From contig NZ_JACYUY010000007.1 in NCBI RefSeq assembly GCF_014842025.1, positions 176,666-240,224 of the forward strand: a stretch of DNA of 63,559 nt. The letters are read 5' to 3'. Below, piece by piece: positions 9,458 to 17,874 of this stretch (positions are counted from its first letter, which is position 1; every line of letters begins with the position of its first letter). The DNA is from Massilia sp. CFBP 13721. Its GTDB lineage: Bacteria > Pseudomonadota > Gammaproteobacteria > Burkholderiales > Burkholderiaceae_D. A program made the translations under genes and the position numbers. Under the pieces are notes generated by a model. That model was given only the letters and a program-made list of their open reading frames with translations, searched no databases and was not told the origin of the DNA.

Positions 9458-11626
9458 ATGCACCCATCCTTCCCGTTTGCCGCGCGCATCGATTGGCGTG
9501 ACCTGAGCGCAATACTCATGCTGGCGCTGGCCTTGCTGATCCCGGCGCTCGCATTGGCCGAAGAGAGCAAGCTGCAGCGCAGCCCGCGCGCGACGGTGTC
9601 GCTGGTGAGCGAACACGCCGCCGTCAGCCCCGGGCAACAGGTACGCATCGGCCTGCGCCAGCGCCTGGCGCCGCACTGGCACACCTACTGGAAGAATCCC
9701 GGCGATGCGGGCTCGCCGCCGAATATCGAATTCAAGTTACCTCAAGGCGTGAGCGTCGGCGAGATCGCCTGGCCCGGGCCGGACCGCTTCCTCATCGGGC
9801 CGGTCGCCAGCTATGGCTACGAAAACGAGATCGTCTTCCCGATGACCCTGGCGGTACCGGCGGATGCGCAGCCCGGCAGCCGGCTGGTGGTCGAGGCGAA
9901 TGCCGATTGGGTGGTGTGCGAGAAGGAATGCATTCCCGAAGAAGGGCAGTTCCGCCTGGACTTGCCGGTGGAAGCGGCGGCGCGCTTGGGGAGCGCCGCC
10001 GTGCGCGCGGCGTTCGCGATTGCCGATGCGCGCCGGCCGCAAGCGGCGCCCTGGAAGGCCTCGGTCAGCGCCGACGAGCCCATGCTGCAGCTGCGCGTCG
10101 CAGGCGCAGGCATCTCGCCGCAGTCCGTGCAATCGGCGCTGTACTTCCCGGAACCCTGGGGCGTGGTCGATCACGCCGCCGCGCAGACCCTGAAGGTGGA
10201 GCAGGGCGCCTTGACCCTGACGCTGCGAAAAGGCCAGGGCTATACGTCCAAGCCCGCGGCGGGACTGCTGGCGGTGACGGATGGCGGCGGCCAGAAACGC
10301 TGGTTCACGCTGGCCTTGCCGGTCGCAAGCGCAGCCACAAGTATGGCTGCAAGCACCGCCCCGACGCCTTCCACCTTGCCGCTGTGGCAAATGGCGGTGT
10401 TCGCCTTCCTCGGTGGCCTGGTCCTGAACCTGATGCCTTGCGTGTTTCCTGTCCTGGCGATCAAAGCCACGGCGGTGGCCGGCATGTCCGGCGGCGATCG
10501 CCGCGAGGTGCGTCTGTCCGGCGTGTTCTACACCATGGGCGTGCTGGCCGCATTCATGGCGCTGGCCCTGGCCCTGCTGGCGGTGCGCGCCGGCGGCAGC
10601 GCGGTCGGCTGGGGCTTCCAGTTCCAGTCGCCCCTGTTCGTCGCGGCCATGTGCTGGCTGATGCTGGCGATCGGCCTGAACCTGTCGGGCGTATTCGAGG
10701 TGGGCGGCTCGCTCGCCGGGGCGGGGCAGGGGCTGGTGGAGCGCAAGGGCCACGCGGGCAGTTTCTTCACCGGCTTGCTGGCCGTGGTGGTGGCGACGCC
10801 TTGCACCGCGCCCTTCATGGGCGCGGCAATCGGCTCGGCGCTGGTGGCGCCGGCCGCGGTCAGCCTGCTGGTGTTCGCGATGATGGGCCTGGGCCTGGCG
10901 CTGCCGTTCCTGTTGCTGGGACTGTTCCCGGCGGTGGCGCAACGCCTGCCGCGGCCAGGCCTGTGGATGGTGCGGCTGCGCCAGGCGATGGCCTTTCCGA
11001 TGTATGCGACGGCGGCCTGGCTGCTGTGGGTGCTGGCCCAGCAGGCGGGCGAAGCGGGCTTGCGCATGGCCCTGGCCGGTACCGTGCTGGTCGGCCTGGT
11101 GACATGGCTCGTCGGCCTGCACCAGCACGAGCACGGGGGCGGCAAGTCGTGGTGGCCGCGTGGCCTGGCGCTGGTGTCCCTGGCGGGACTGGTTGGCTTG
11201 ATGGCCAACCTGCATGTCGCCAAGCCGCCGCAAGCGCCAAGCAGCCAGCAAGCGAAGAACGCCGAACCGTACAGCGCCGAACGCCTCGCCGCCTTGCGCG
11301 CCGCGGGCAAGCCGGTGTTCGTCAACATGACCGCCGCCTGGTGCATCACCTGCCTGGTCAACGAACGCACGACCCTGTCCACTGCCGCCGTGCAGCAAGC
11401 CATGCGCGCGCACGAGGTGGTCTACCTGAAGGGCGACTGGACCAATCGCGATCCCGCCATCACGGCATTCCTGCGCGCGTTCGGGCGCGATGGCTTGCCG
11501 TTCTATGTGTTCTATGCGCCCGGCAAGGAGCCGGCGGTGCTGCCGCCGGTGCTGACGCAGGCGATCGTGATGGAGGCATTCGCGCAGCAATCAGGTAACA
11601 ATGCAGTCGCGGTAGCCAGGCAATAA
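9458..11626 (+). CDS. DsbD/ScsB-family protein-disulfide reductase
   Basis: A 722-residue membrane protein with three parts: signal peptide (about 1-35); a periplasmic domain with the pair CEKEC near residues 152-156 (about 40-280); and about eight membrane helices (about 300-575) carrying LMPCVFPVLAIK and ATPCTAPFMGAAIG, the two membrane cysteines that relay electrons. A C-terminal thioredoxin-like domain has the CXXC motif AAWCITCLVNE near 628. Such proteins move reducing power from cytoplasmic thioredoxin to periplasmic thiol proteins. The long N-terminal domain resembles ScsB or the alternative DsbD family more than E. coli DsbD. A secreted redoxin gene starts 46 bp downstream and is a natural electron acceptor. 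The two are probably one operon. Confidence 0.88.
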   Translation: MHPSFPFAARIDWRDLSAILMLALALLIPALALAEESKLQRSPRATVSLVSEHAAVSPGQQVRIGLRQRLAPHWHTYWKNPGDAGSPPNIEFKLPQGVSVGEIAWPGPDRFLIGPVASYGYENEIVFPMTLAVPADAQPGSRLVVEANADWVVCEKECIPEEGQFRLDLPVEAAARLGSAAVRAAFAIADARRPQAAPWKASVSADEPMLQLRVAGAGISPQSVQSALYFPEPWGVVDHAAAQTLKVEQGALTLTLRKGQGYTSKPAAGLLAVTDGGGQKRWFTLALPVASAATSMAASTAPTPSTLPLWQMAVFAFLGGLVLNLMPCVFPVLAIKATAVAGMSGGDRREVRLSGVFYTMGVLAAFMALALALLAVRAGGSAVGWGFQFQSPLFVAAMCWLMLAIGLNLSGVFEVGGSLAGAGQGLVERKGHAGSFFTGLLAVVVATPCTAPFMGAAIGSALVAPAAVSLLVFAMMGLGLALPFLLLGLFPAVAQRLPRPGLWMVRLRQAMAFPMYATAAWLLWVLAQQAGEAGLRMALAGTVLVGLVTWLVGLHQHEHGGGKSWWPRGLALVSLAGLVGLMANLHVAKPPQAPSSQQAKNAEPYSAERLAALRAAGKPVFVNMTAAWCITCLVNERTTLSTAAVQQAMRAHEVVYLKGDWTNRDPAITAFLRAFGRDGLPFYVFYAPGKEPAVLPPVLTQAIVMEAFAQQSGNNAVAVARQ

Positions 11627-11672
11627 ACATCGTCGTCATCGAACTTTAGCCACGTTTTCAAAGGAGGATTTC

Positions 11673-12314
11673 ATGAACCGCTCCCCACGCCGCGCCTTGC
11701 TGCGCATGACTGCATGCACGGCCGCACTGGCCAGCGCCAGCCTGCTGCTTACCACACCGGCCATGGCTGCGCCCACGATCGGCCAGCCGGCGCCCGCCTT
11801 CACGGCGCTCGACAGCAAGGGGCAGCAGCACAAGCTGGCCGACCTGAAGGGGAAAGTCGTCGTGCTCGAATGGACGAACAACGAGTGCCCTTACGTGAAG
11901 AAGCACTACGGCGCCGCCAACATGCAAAACCTGCAGAAGCAGGCGACAGGGGCGGGCGTGGTGTGGCTGAGCGTAATTTCGTCGGCGCCGGGCGAGCAGG
12001 GCCACGTCACCGGCGCCAAAGCGGACGAGCTGACGGCCAGCCGCAACGCGCAGCCGACCGCCGTGCTGCTCGATCCGCAAGGCGAGATCGGCAAGGCCTA
12101 TGACGCGCGCACCACGCCGCACATGTACGTCATCGACGCCAAAGGCATCCTGCGCTATGCCGGCGGGATCGACAGCATCGCGACGGCCAAGCCGGCCGAT
12201 ATCGAAAAAGCCGATCCCTACTTCAAGACCGCGCTGCAATCGGTGCTGAAAGGCGAAAACGTCGTGCAGGCGACGACGCGGCCGTATGGCTGCGCCGTGA
12301 AATACAAATCCTGA
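11673..12314 (+). CDS. Secreted redoxin / thioredoxin-fold peroxiredoxin-like protein
   Basis: A 213-residue exported protein: signal peptide about 1-32 (ending in TPAMAA), then an AhpC/TSA-redoxin fold starting APTIGQPAPAFTALD. The candidate active cysteine is in WTNNECPYVKKHY near residue 73. A second cysteine lies near the C-terminus (YGCAVKYKS). There is no CXXC pair, so it looks more like a one-cysteine or distal-two-cysteine peroxiredoxin than a classic thioredoxin. A strong ribosome binding site (AAAGGAGGA) precedes the ATG. It follows the DsbD-like gene by 46 bp on the same strand, suggesting it is reduced by that membrane relay in the periplasm. The exact substrate cannot be told from the sequence. 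Confidence 0.82.
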   Translation: MNRSPRRALLRMTACTAALASASLLLTTPAMAAPTIGQPAPAFTALDSKGQQHKLADLKGKVVVLEWTNNECPYVKKHYGAANMQNLQKQATGAGVVWLSVISSAPGEQGHVTGAKADELTASRNAQPTAVLLDPQGEIGKAYDARTTPHMYVIDAKGILRYAGGIDSIATAKPADIEKADPYFKTALQSVLKGENVVQATTRPYGCAVKYKS

Positions 12315-12340
12315 CGCACTGCGGCGAGTCAGAATGGCAC

Positions 12341-12374
12341 TCCGAAAACGGAGTATGAATACTCCGTTTTCGGA
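12341..12374. terminator. Perfect 16-bp hairpin between convergent genes
   Basis: TCCGAAAACGGAGTAT and its exact reverse complement are separated by only GA, giving a very stable hairpin between the redoxin gene and the convergent PRC-barrel gene. The A/T blocks inside the stem and the position 26 bp after the redoxin stop suggest a bidirectional transcription terminator. A clear T tract after the stem is lacking. Confidence 0.6.
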
Positions 12375-12393
12375 CTCGTAACTGGTGCCGGTA

Positions 12394-12957
12394 TCAGCCG
12401 ATATTACTGCCCCGGATCCTGCTGATGTCCTTGTCGTCGCCCAGGTTGCCCGGTCGCGGATCGACGCTCGACCCGGAGCCGTGCACCGCCCCTTCCGTAT
12501 TGCCCATGCCGCCCCGCTCCACGCCGACGCCGGCGCCGATCGTCGGCGCGCCGCCGCGGTTCAGGTCGGTGCCATAGAAGCTGTGGATCTCCGTCGCCCA
12601 GGTGACGTCCGCCATGTCGGGCCAGGCATCCTTGTTGAAGCCGGGCGCCTTTTTCAGGCGCTCTTTCTCGACGTTCAGCACGAAGCGGTGGTTGACGGTG
12701 TCCAGGTGCAAGGCCTGCCAGGGCACGGCGAAGAGTTTCTCGTGCATGCCGAGGAAGCCGCCGAAAGCCAGCACGGCATAGGCCACCTGGCCGGTGTTCA
12801 TGTCGAGCATGATTTCCTTGATGTCGCCCAGGTCTTCTTCGGCCCCATTGACGACGCCGTCGCCGATCAGCGTGTCGGCGCCCATCAGCGCCGGCCCGGG
12901 ACCGGCGTGGCTCCTGTTTTTGTAGATGCCGTATTTGTCGCGGTCTGCATAGCCCAT
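12394..12957 (-). CDS. PRC-barrel domain-containing protein
   Basis: 187 residues with no signal peptide. The middle (about residues 25-115) has the PRC-barrel pattern: DTLIGDGVVNGAEEDLGDIK, then EIMLDMNTGQVAYAVLAFGG, then KLFAVPWQALHLD. The C-terminal third (about 120-187) is Gly-rich and polar with SFYGTDLNRGG and probably disordered. PRC barrels of this kind are found in stress-associated soil bacterial proteins and are thought to bind proteins or RNA; the specific role is unknown. It is convergent with the redoxin gene, and the strong hairpin at 12341-12374 lies between them. The start has AGGGAGAAC upstream. Confidence 0.85.
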   Translation of the reverse strand: MGYADRDKYGIYKNRSHAGPGPALMGADTLIGDGVVNGAEEDLGDIKEIMLDMNTGQVAYAVLAFGGFLGMHEKLFAVPWQALHLDTVNHRFVLNVEKERLKKAPGFNKDAWPDMADVTWATEIHSFYGTDLNRGGAPTIGAGVGVERGGMGNTEGAVHGSGSSVDPRPGNLGDDKDISRIRGSNIG

Positions 12958-13177
12958 GTCGTTCTCCCTGTCTGTGTTTGCGTCGGTGCAAAGCCAGTTC
13001 CAAAGATAGGCCGAGGCCTCGCTGCGCCCATGATATGACTCAATCGGGCAGGGGTGCGCGCGCTTGTCACGCGCGCGTCATCGGCGCATGACAGAATAGC
13101 TCAGCAATGCGAAATGGCGCACAGAGCGAGCTCGGCTTTGTGATTATCCTGACAAGCAGTGTTTCGGAGACTACAAC

Positions 13178-13279
13178 ATGACCATCACCTCGCGCTGCAA
13201 CCATCCCGGCCCGCTGGCCAAACGGATTCGGACCGTGTCGATCACCTCTTTATTCGCGCGCCTGCTGCGCAAGCGCTGA
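13178..13279 (+). CDS. Possible 33-aa basic small protein
   Basis: An ATG at 13178 opens 33 codons to TGA at 13277-13279, with CGGAG about 8 bases upstream. The product is basic, ends in LFARLLRKR and starts MTITSRCNHPGPLAKRIR. It lies in the 514-bp space between the PRC-barrel and SDR genes, directly before a palindromic repeat. It could be a real small protein or chance. Only the start context and the charge pattern support it. Confidence 0.3.
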   Translation: MTITSRCNHPGPLAKRIRTVSITSLFARLLRKR

Positions 13280-13296
13280 TACATCAGCATGCTTTT

Positions 13297-13438
13297 GTAG
13301 GGTGGGCACTGGTGCCCACGCGGTAGAGCATATGCGTGTCGAAGCGCATGAAAACACCTGCGACGCAGGCGTATTCGTTACCTTTTAAACGTGCGGTTCA
13401 TTAACGTACGACCGCGTGGGCTCGAGAGCCCACCCTAC
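13297..13438. repeat. Intergenic palindromic repeat, GTAGGGTGGGC family (copy 1)
   Basis: Begins GTAGGGTGGGCACTGGTGCC and ends GCGTGGGCTCGAGAGCCCAC-CCTAC, so its ends are inverted repeats of each other (GTAGGGTGGGC / GCCCACCCTAC). Each arm contains its own smaller palindrome. The central about 80 bp is AT-richer and not conserved in other copies. It carries no gene. The same end sequences recur at several other intergenic sites in this window. Confidence 0.75.
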
Positions 13439-13471
13439 ATTGCGCGACAGCCAACGCAGGGTGGAAGCACG

Positions 13472-14494
13472 TCAAGGATTGCCCGCCCCGCCAGCCACGC
13501 CATACACCTGCCCGGTCGTATAACTCGACTCGTCCGCCGCCAGCGTCACAAACGCCAGCGCCAGCTCGGCCGGCTGGCCCGGACGACCCAGCGGCGAATC
13601 CGCGCCGAACTTCTTCAGATTCTCTTGCGTCTGCCCGCCCGACACCTGCAACGGCGTCCAGACCGGCCCCGGCGCGATCGCGTTCACGCGGATGCCCTGC
13701 TTGCCCAGCTGCTTGGCCAGCGCCTTGGTGAACGCGACTTCCGCCGCCTTGGTCTGCGCGTAATCGAGCAGGTTCGGTGACGGGTCATAGGCCTGTACCG
13801 AGGCCGTATTGATGATGCAGCTGCCCGCCTTCAGGTGCGGCACCGCCGCCTTGGTGATCCAGAACATCGCATACACATTCGTCTTGAAGGTCCAGTCGAA
13901 CTGCTCGGTCGTCAGGTCGAGGATCGAGTCGGTCGAATGCTGGCGGCCGGCGTTGTTGACGAGAATGTCGAGGCCGCCCAGCTGGCGCACGGCTTCGGCG
14001 ACGAGCTTGCGGCAAAAGGCTTCGTCGCGGATGTCGCCGGGCAGGGCCACCGCCTTGCGGCCGGCGTCCTGGATCAGTTTCACCACTTCGCGCGCATCGG
14101 CTTCCTCGGCCGGCAGGTAATTGATGGCGACGTCGGCCCCTTCGCGCGCGAACGCGATCACGGCGGCGCGGCCGATGCCCGAGTCGCCGCCGGTCACCAG
14201 CGCCTTGCGCCCGGCCAGGCGTCCGCTGCCGCGGTAGGTGGTTTCGCCGTGGTCGGGCCGCGGCGTCATCTTGCCCGCCAGTCCCGGCCAGGGCTGCGAC
14301 TGGTTCTGGAAGGGCGGGCGCGGATAGCGGCTGGCCGCTTCGCGCGCGCGGCCGGCGGGCGGCTGGCCCGGCGCCGGGTCGGCTGGTTGCTGGGCAGCGG
14401 CGGGTACGGCCGCCGCCGCAGCGGCAAGGCCGCCGGCAACCGTGCCGACGAAACGGCGGCGCGACGGCGCCGGATCTTGATCGTTCGAGTCCAT
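13472..14494 (-). CDS. SDR family oxidoreductase with Tat-type signal
   Basis: 340 residues. The N-terminus has a twin-arginine motif ([18 protein letters not shown]), then a Pro/Ala/Gln-rich linker to about residue 60. The Rossmann SDR domain carries the cofactor motif [11 protein letters not shown] near residue 100, NNAG near 180, the active-site Ser in INTASVQAY near 226-233, and YAQTK with the catalytic Tyr and Lys near 245-249. It is related to the YghA/glucose-dehydrogenase-like SDRs that carry a [10 protein letters not shown] segment before the fold. The reaction is NAD(P)-dependent alcohol/ketone oxidoreduction with unknown substrate. AGGAG lies 6 bases before the ATG at 14494, which favours this start over the upstream one. 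Confidence 0.87.
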   Translation of the reverse strand: MDSNDQDPAPSRRRFVGTVAGGLAAAAAAVPAAAQQPADPAPGQPPAGRAREAASRYPRPPFQNQSQPWPGLAGKMTPRPDHGETTYRGSGRLAGRKALVTGGDSGIGRAAVIAFAREGADVAINYLPAEEADAREVVKLIQDAGRKAVALPGDIRDEAFCRKLVAEAVRQLGGLDILVNNAGRQHSTDSILDLTTEQFDWTFKTNVYAMFWITKAAVPHLKAGSCIINTASVQAYDPSPNLLDYAQTKAAEVAFTKALAKQLGKQGIRVNAIAPGPVWTPLQVSGGQTQENLKKFGADSPLGRPGQPAELALAFVTLAADESSYTTGQVYGVAGGAGNP

Positions 14495-14631
14495 GGTGCT
14501 CCTGAAAGAGGAAAGTGGTGGCCGACAGTGGCTGTCCCGATGGTAGCGATGATCCGGAACACGCGGCATACGGGACGATCGGCCTCTCGTGCGCGGCGAA
14601 CTGATCGGTTAGACTTGCGCTTTGCATCAGG

Positions 14632-16800
14632 ATGGGCGGGGCAGTGAACCGAACAACGAAGATCGCGTCCCTGGCGGGCGCCGGCGTACTGGCGGCGGCG
14701 CTGGCGGGCTATTACATCGCAGGCCAGCGCGAGCCGGCCGCACCCGGCGCCGGCGCCATGCTGCTGGCGGCGCCGGCGGCAACAAAGCCGTCCTGGGCGG
14801 CGCGCGTGATGCCGCTGGCGGGCGATGGCCAGGATGGCGTCGTCGATGGCGCGCAGGCGCAGGGCCGCTTCAGCGATCCCTTCGGCGTCGCCCTCGACGC
14901 CCACGGCAACGTCTATGTGTCCGACGGCGGCGACAGCAACCGCATCCGCCGCATCGACCGCAGCGGTACCGTCTCCACCTTTGCCGGCGCGCGCGAAGGC
15001 TTCGCCGACGGCGCCGGCGCCGCAGCTGCCTTCCACACGCCCTCGGCATTGGCGAGCGACCGCTTCGGCAACCTGTACGTGGCAGATACCGGCAACCACG
15101 CCATCCGCAAGATCGCACCCGACGGCAGCGTCACCACGCTGGCCGGCGACGGCCAGCCGGGCGACGCCGATGGGCAGGGACGCGCCGCGCGCTTCCACGC
15201 GCCGGTCGGGGTGGCGGTGGACGCGCGCGGCAACGTGTACGTCGCCGACACCTACAACGACCGCATCCGCCGCATCGCGCCCGACGGCGTCGTGACCACG
15301 CTGGCCGGCGGCGCCCGGCCCGGCAATGCCGACGGTCCCGGCGCTGCTGCCGCCTTCGACACGCCGAGCGCGATCGCGGTCGACAAGGACGGCACGCTGT
15401 ATGTTGCCGATACCGGCAACAACGCGATCCGCCGCATCGGCGCGGATGGCATCGTCTCGACGCTGGTCGCGCCGCTGGCGGGAGAACGCCAGCCGCTGCT
15501 GCGCCGCCCCACCGGCCTGGCGCTGACCCACGACGGTTACCTGTATATCGCCGGCGGCGGCGGGCGCATTTTGCAACTGGCCTTGCAGCTCGCATTGCAG
15601 CCCGGTGGCGAGATCCATGCCCTGGACGATGCCGACCGCCCGCCGCAGTCAAGCTTTGGCGCCGACGGCAAGGTGCACCTGTTCGCGCCGCACGGCATCG
15701 CCGTGGAGAGGAGCGGCAGCCTGGTCGTGGCCGACGCGCTGGCGCTGCGCGTGCTGCGCCTGGCGCCGCCGAAGGAGGGCGAGGCCGCACCGATTATCGC
15801 GCCGCCGGCGCAGGCCCCACGTACTGCGCCGATGCCCTGGCCGGTCGGGCCGCAAGACATGCCGCACGAGGTGGTCGGCCTGATGGGCGAGGTGCGCGGC
15901 AGCTATGACGGCGAAAGCCGCGACCATTTCCATGCCGGCCTCGATGTGCGCGCCGACGTCGGATCGCGCGTGCTGGCGATCGTGCCCGCCAAGGTGAGCG
16001 ACCCCTTTGCGAACTGGGGTTTCGGTTCGCTCAGCGAAGGCATCGCCATCGGACCGCTGTCGTACATCCACATGCGCGTCGGCCGCGACGGCCGCGACAA
16101 ACCCTTCGACGCACGCTTCCAGGTACTCACCGATGCGCGCGGGAAGCCGGAGCGCGTGCGGGTACCGCGCGGCACGCGCTTCGCGGTGGGTGACGCGCTC
16201 GGCACCATCAACGCCATGGCCCACGTCCACCTCGATTACTATCCGGGCGGCGCGCTGGTCAATCCCTTGACGCTGCCGTTCCCCGGCGTGGTCGATACCA
16301 TCGCGCCGCGCCTGCAAGGCGTGGCCCTGTACGACGCTGCGGGCAAGCGCCTGCCTGCGAAGAAGGGCCAGCCGGTACGCATCGAGCGCGCGCTGGGCCA
16401 GGTGTCGATCGTGGCCGACGGCTACGACCAGATGGACGGCAACCTGGCGCGGCGCCGCCTCGGGCTGTACAAGCTCGGTTACCAGCTGCTGCGCCCTGAC
16501 GGCAGCGCGCTGCCGGGCTTCGAGCAGCCGTTGATCACGCAAGTCTACGACCGCCTGCCGCGCGAGCGCGAAGCGGTAAAACTGCTGTATGCGCCCGACA
16601 GCGGCATCACGGTCTACGGCAGCAAGGCGACGCGCTTTGCGTATGCGGTCAATAACACGCTGCAGAATGGGCGGGTGGCGCCGGGCAACTGGCAGGTGGG
16701 GGCGCTGGCGCCGGGGGATTACATCCTGCGCATTTATGCGGCGGATTACGCGGGGCAGGTGGCGCTTGAAGGACGCGATCTGGCGGTCAGGGTGGAGTAG
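14632..16800 (+). CDS. NHL-repeat beta-propeller fused to M23-like peptidase domain
   Basis: 722 residues. A single membrane helix or signal anchor (about 10-30) is followed by about five NHL repeats (about 58-340; recurring GNVYVADT-type strands with IRRI and a TLAG turn) forming an extracytoplasmic propeller. A LytM/M23-like domain then starts near 400. Zn-ligand patterns are present: HFHAGLD near 432-438 (HxxxD) and HVH at 531-533 (HxH). A C-terminal beta domain (about 570-722) follows. A cell-wall hydrolase or an inert binding module are both possible; the intact ligands favour activity. A GTG at 14644 is an alternative start. It is divergent from the SDR gene. Confidence 0.75.
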   Translation: MGGAVNRTTKIASLAGAGVLAAALAGYYIAGQREPAAPGAGAMLLAAPAATKPSWAARVMPLAGDGQDGVVDGAQAQGRFSDPFGVALDAHGNVYVSDGGDSNRIRRIDRSGTVSTFAGAREGFADGAGAAAAFHTPSALASDRFGNLYVADTGNHAIRKIAPDGSVTTLAGDGQPGDADGQGRAARFHAPVGVAVDARGNVYVADTYNDRIRRIAPDGVVTTLAGGARPGNADGPGAAAAFDTPSAIAVDKDGTLYVADTGNNAIRRIGADGIVSTLVAPLAGERQPLLRRPTGLALTHDGYLYIAGGGGRILQLALQLALQPGGEIHALDDADRPPQSSFGADGKVHLFAPHGIAVERSGSLVVADALALRVLRLAPPKEGEAAPIIAPPAQAPRTAPMPWPVGPQDMPHEVVGLMGEVRGSYDGESRDHFHAGLDVRADVGSRVLAIVPAKVSDPFANWGFGSLSEGIAIGPLSYIHMRVGRDGRDKPFDARFQVLTDARGKPERVRVPRGTRFAVGDALGTINAMAHVHLDYYPGGALVNPLTLPFPGVVDTIAPRLQGVALYDAAGKRLPAKKGQPVRIERALGQVSIVADGYDQMDGNLARRRLGLYKLGYQLLRPDGSALPGFEQPLITQVYDRLPREREAVKLLYAPDSGITVYGSKATRFAYAVNNTLQNGRVAPGNWQVGALAPGDYILRIYAADYAGQVALEGRDLAVRVE

Positions 16801-16857
16801 GGTGGCGTCTTGGTAGCGTGGCCAGCGTTGCCACCGCCAGTACCAGGAACAAGGCAC

Positions 16858-16980
16858 AGACCCGTAGCGTGGGCGGGTTCCCCGCCCACGCGGTGATCGT
16901 TATCGGTTCTAACGCGTGCTCGATGATCTTGCCGCCAACTATCACCGCGTGGGCGGGAGACCCGCCCACCCTACGGGTCT
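16858..16980. repeat. Intergenic palindromic repeat, GTAGGGTGGGC family (copy 2)
   Basis: The arms AGACCCGTAG at 16858-16867 and CTACGGGTCT at 16971-16980 are exact inverted repeats. Inside them are GCGTGGGCGGG and its complement on each side. The centre (about 40 bp) is not conserved. A further partial copy with TGTAGGGTGG at about 16989 and GCCCACGCG around 17041 follows immediately, filling most of the 282-bp gap before the YdcF-like gene. Confidence 0.75.
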
Positions 16981-17082
16981 GATCAGGATGTAGGGTGGTC
17001 GGCTACACCCGCAACGACGCGAACACGCGCCGATTGCGCCGCCCACGCGTAACGCCCGCACCCACGCGGCGCTGGCAGGAAC

Positions 17083-17859
17083 TCACCCCGCCCCCGCCGA
17101 ACGCACCCTGTACCACGCCATGCCGATCAGTTCGTACAGCGCATACGACGAGCGGCGCATGCCCTCGGTGCTGGGCACCCAGGCGCCGAGCGGTTGCGGT
17201 TGCCGGCTGAAGAAGACGGTCGGCGCGCTGACCACTTCGAGCCCGGCACGCTCGAAAGCGGCGCGCGAGCGCGGCATGTGCATCGCATCGGTGACGAGCA
17301 GGATGCGCTTGACGCCTTCGGAACGCAGCAGCGCGGCGCTGTAGGCCGCATTTTCTCCGGTGTCACGCGAGCGCGCCTCCAGCCACTTCACGGGGACGCC
17401 GAAGTCCTCGCGCAATGCCGCCGCCATGCCATCGGCCAGGGAGGCAGCGCCCTCGTTCCCGAGGCCGCCGCTGACGAGGACGGGCAGCCCGGTGCGCCGC
17501 TGCAGGTGGGCCGCATAGCGCAGGCGCGCCAGGGCGATATAGTCGGGAATGTCGCGGCCGCCGTATTCGGGGGCACGCTGCAGGCGCCCGGACGACAGCA
17601 CGACGATCGCCTGTGCGCCGGCGCGCTCGGGCGCCAGTAGCGGCGTGGTCATCCGTTCCAGCGGCGCCACCAGGAGCCGTGCGCCCCCGGTGCTCGACAG
17701 CAGGAACATGAGCAGGAGCGCGCAAGCGGCGACAGCATGCCCGGTGCGCGGCCAGCGGCGCGACATCGCCAGGCCGACGGCGATGAGCAGGAACAGGTTG
17801 GCGGGGGGAAGGATCAGGCCGCGCGGGACGGCGTTCATCAGGTCAAACAGCAGGGTCAT
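17083..17859 (-). CDS. YdcF family (DUF218) membrane protein
   Basis: 258 residues: two N-terminal membrane helices (about 12-30 and 40-58), then a DUF218 domain starting AQAIVVLSSG near residue 83. Further motifs are VLVSGGLG near 127, the ARSRDTGENAAYSA segment near 160 and ILLVTDAMHMPRSRAAFERAG near 187. DUF218 proteins such as SanA, ElyC and YdcF act in envelope or peptidoglycan-precursor homeostasis, though the chemistry is often unproved. The gene starts 15 bp downstream of the larger Hsp70 gene on the same strand and is probably the last member of that operon. This would connect the Hsp70 pair with the cell envelope, but that is inference. Confidence 0.83.
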   Translation of the reverse strand: MTLLFDLMNAVPRGLILPPANLFLLIAVGLAMSRRWPRTGHAVAACALLLMFLLSSTGGARLLVAPLERMTTPLLAPERAGAQAIVVLSSGRLQRAPEYGGRDIPDYIALARLRYAAHLQRRTGLPVLVSGGLGNEGAASLADGMAAALREDFGVPVKWLEARSRDTGENAAYSAALLRSEGVKRILLVTDAMHMPRSRAAFERAGLEVVSAPTVFFSRQPQPLGAWVPSTEGMRRSSYALYELIGMAWYRVRSAGAG

Positions 17860-17874
17860 CGCGTCAAACTATTT

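Noticed and set aside
14266..15618. 450-codon minus-strand frame opposite the NHL gene
   Set aside because: Arises from the repeated NHL codons; no start context or domain.
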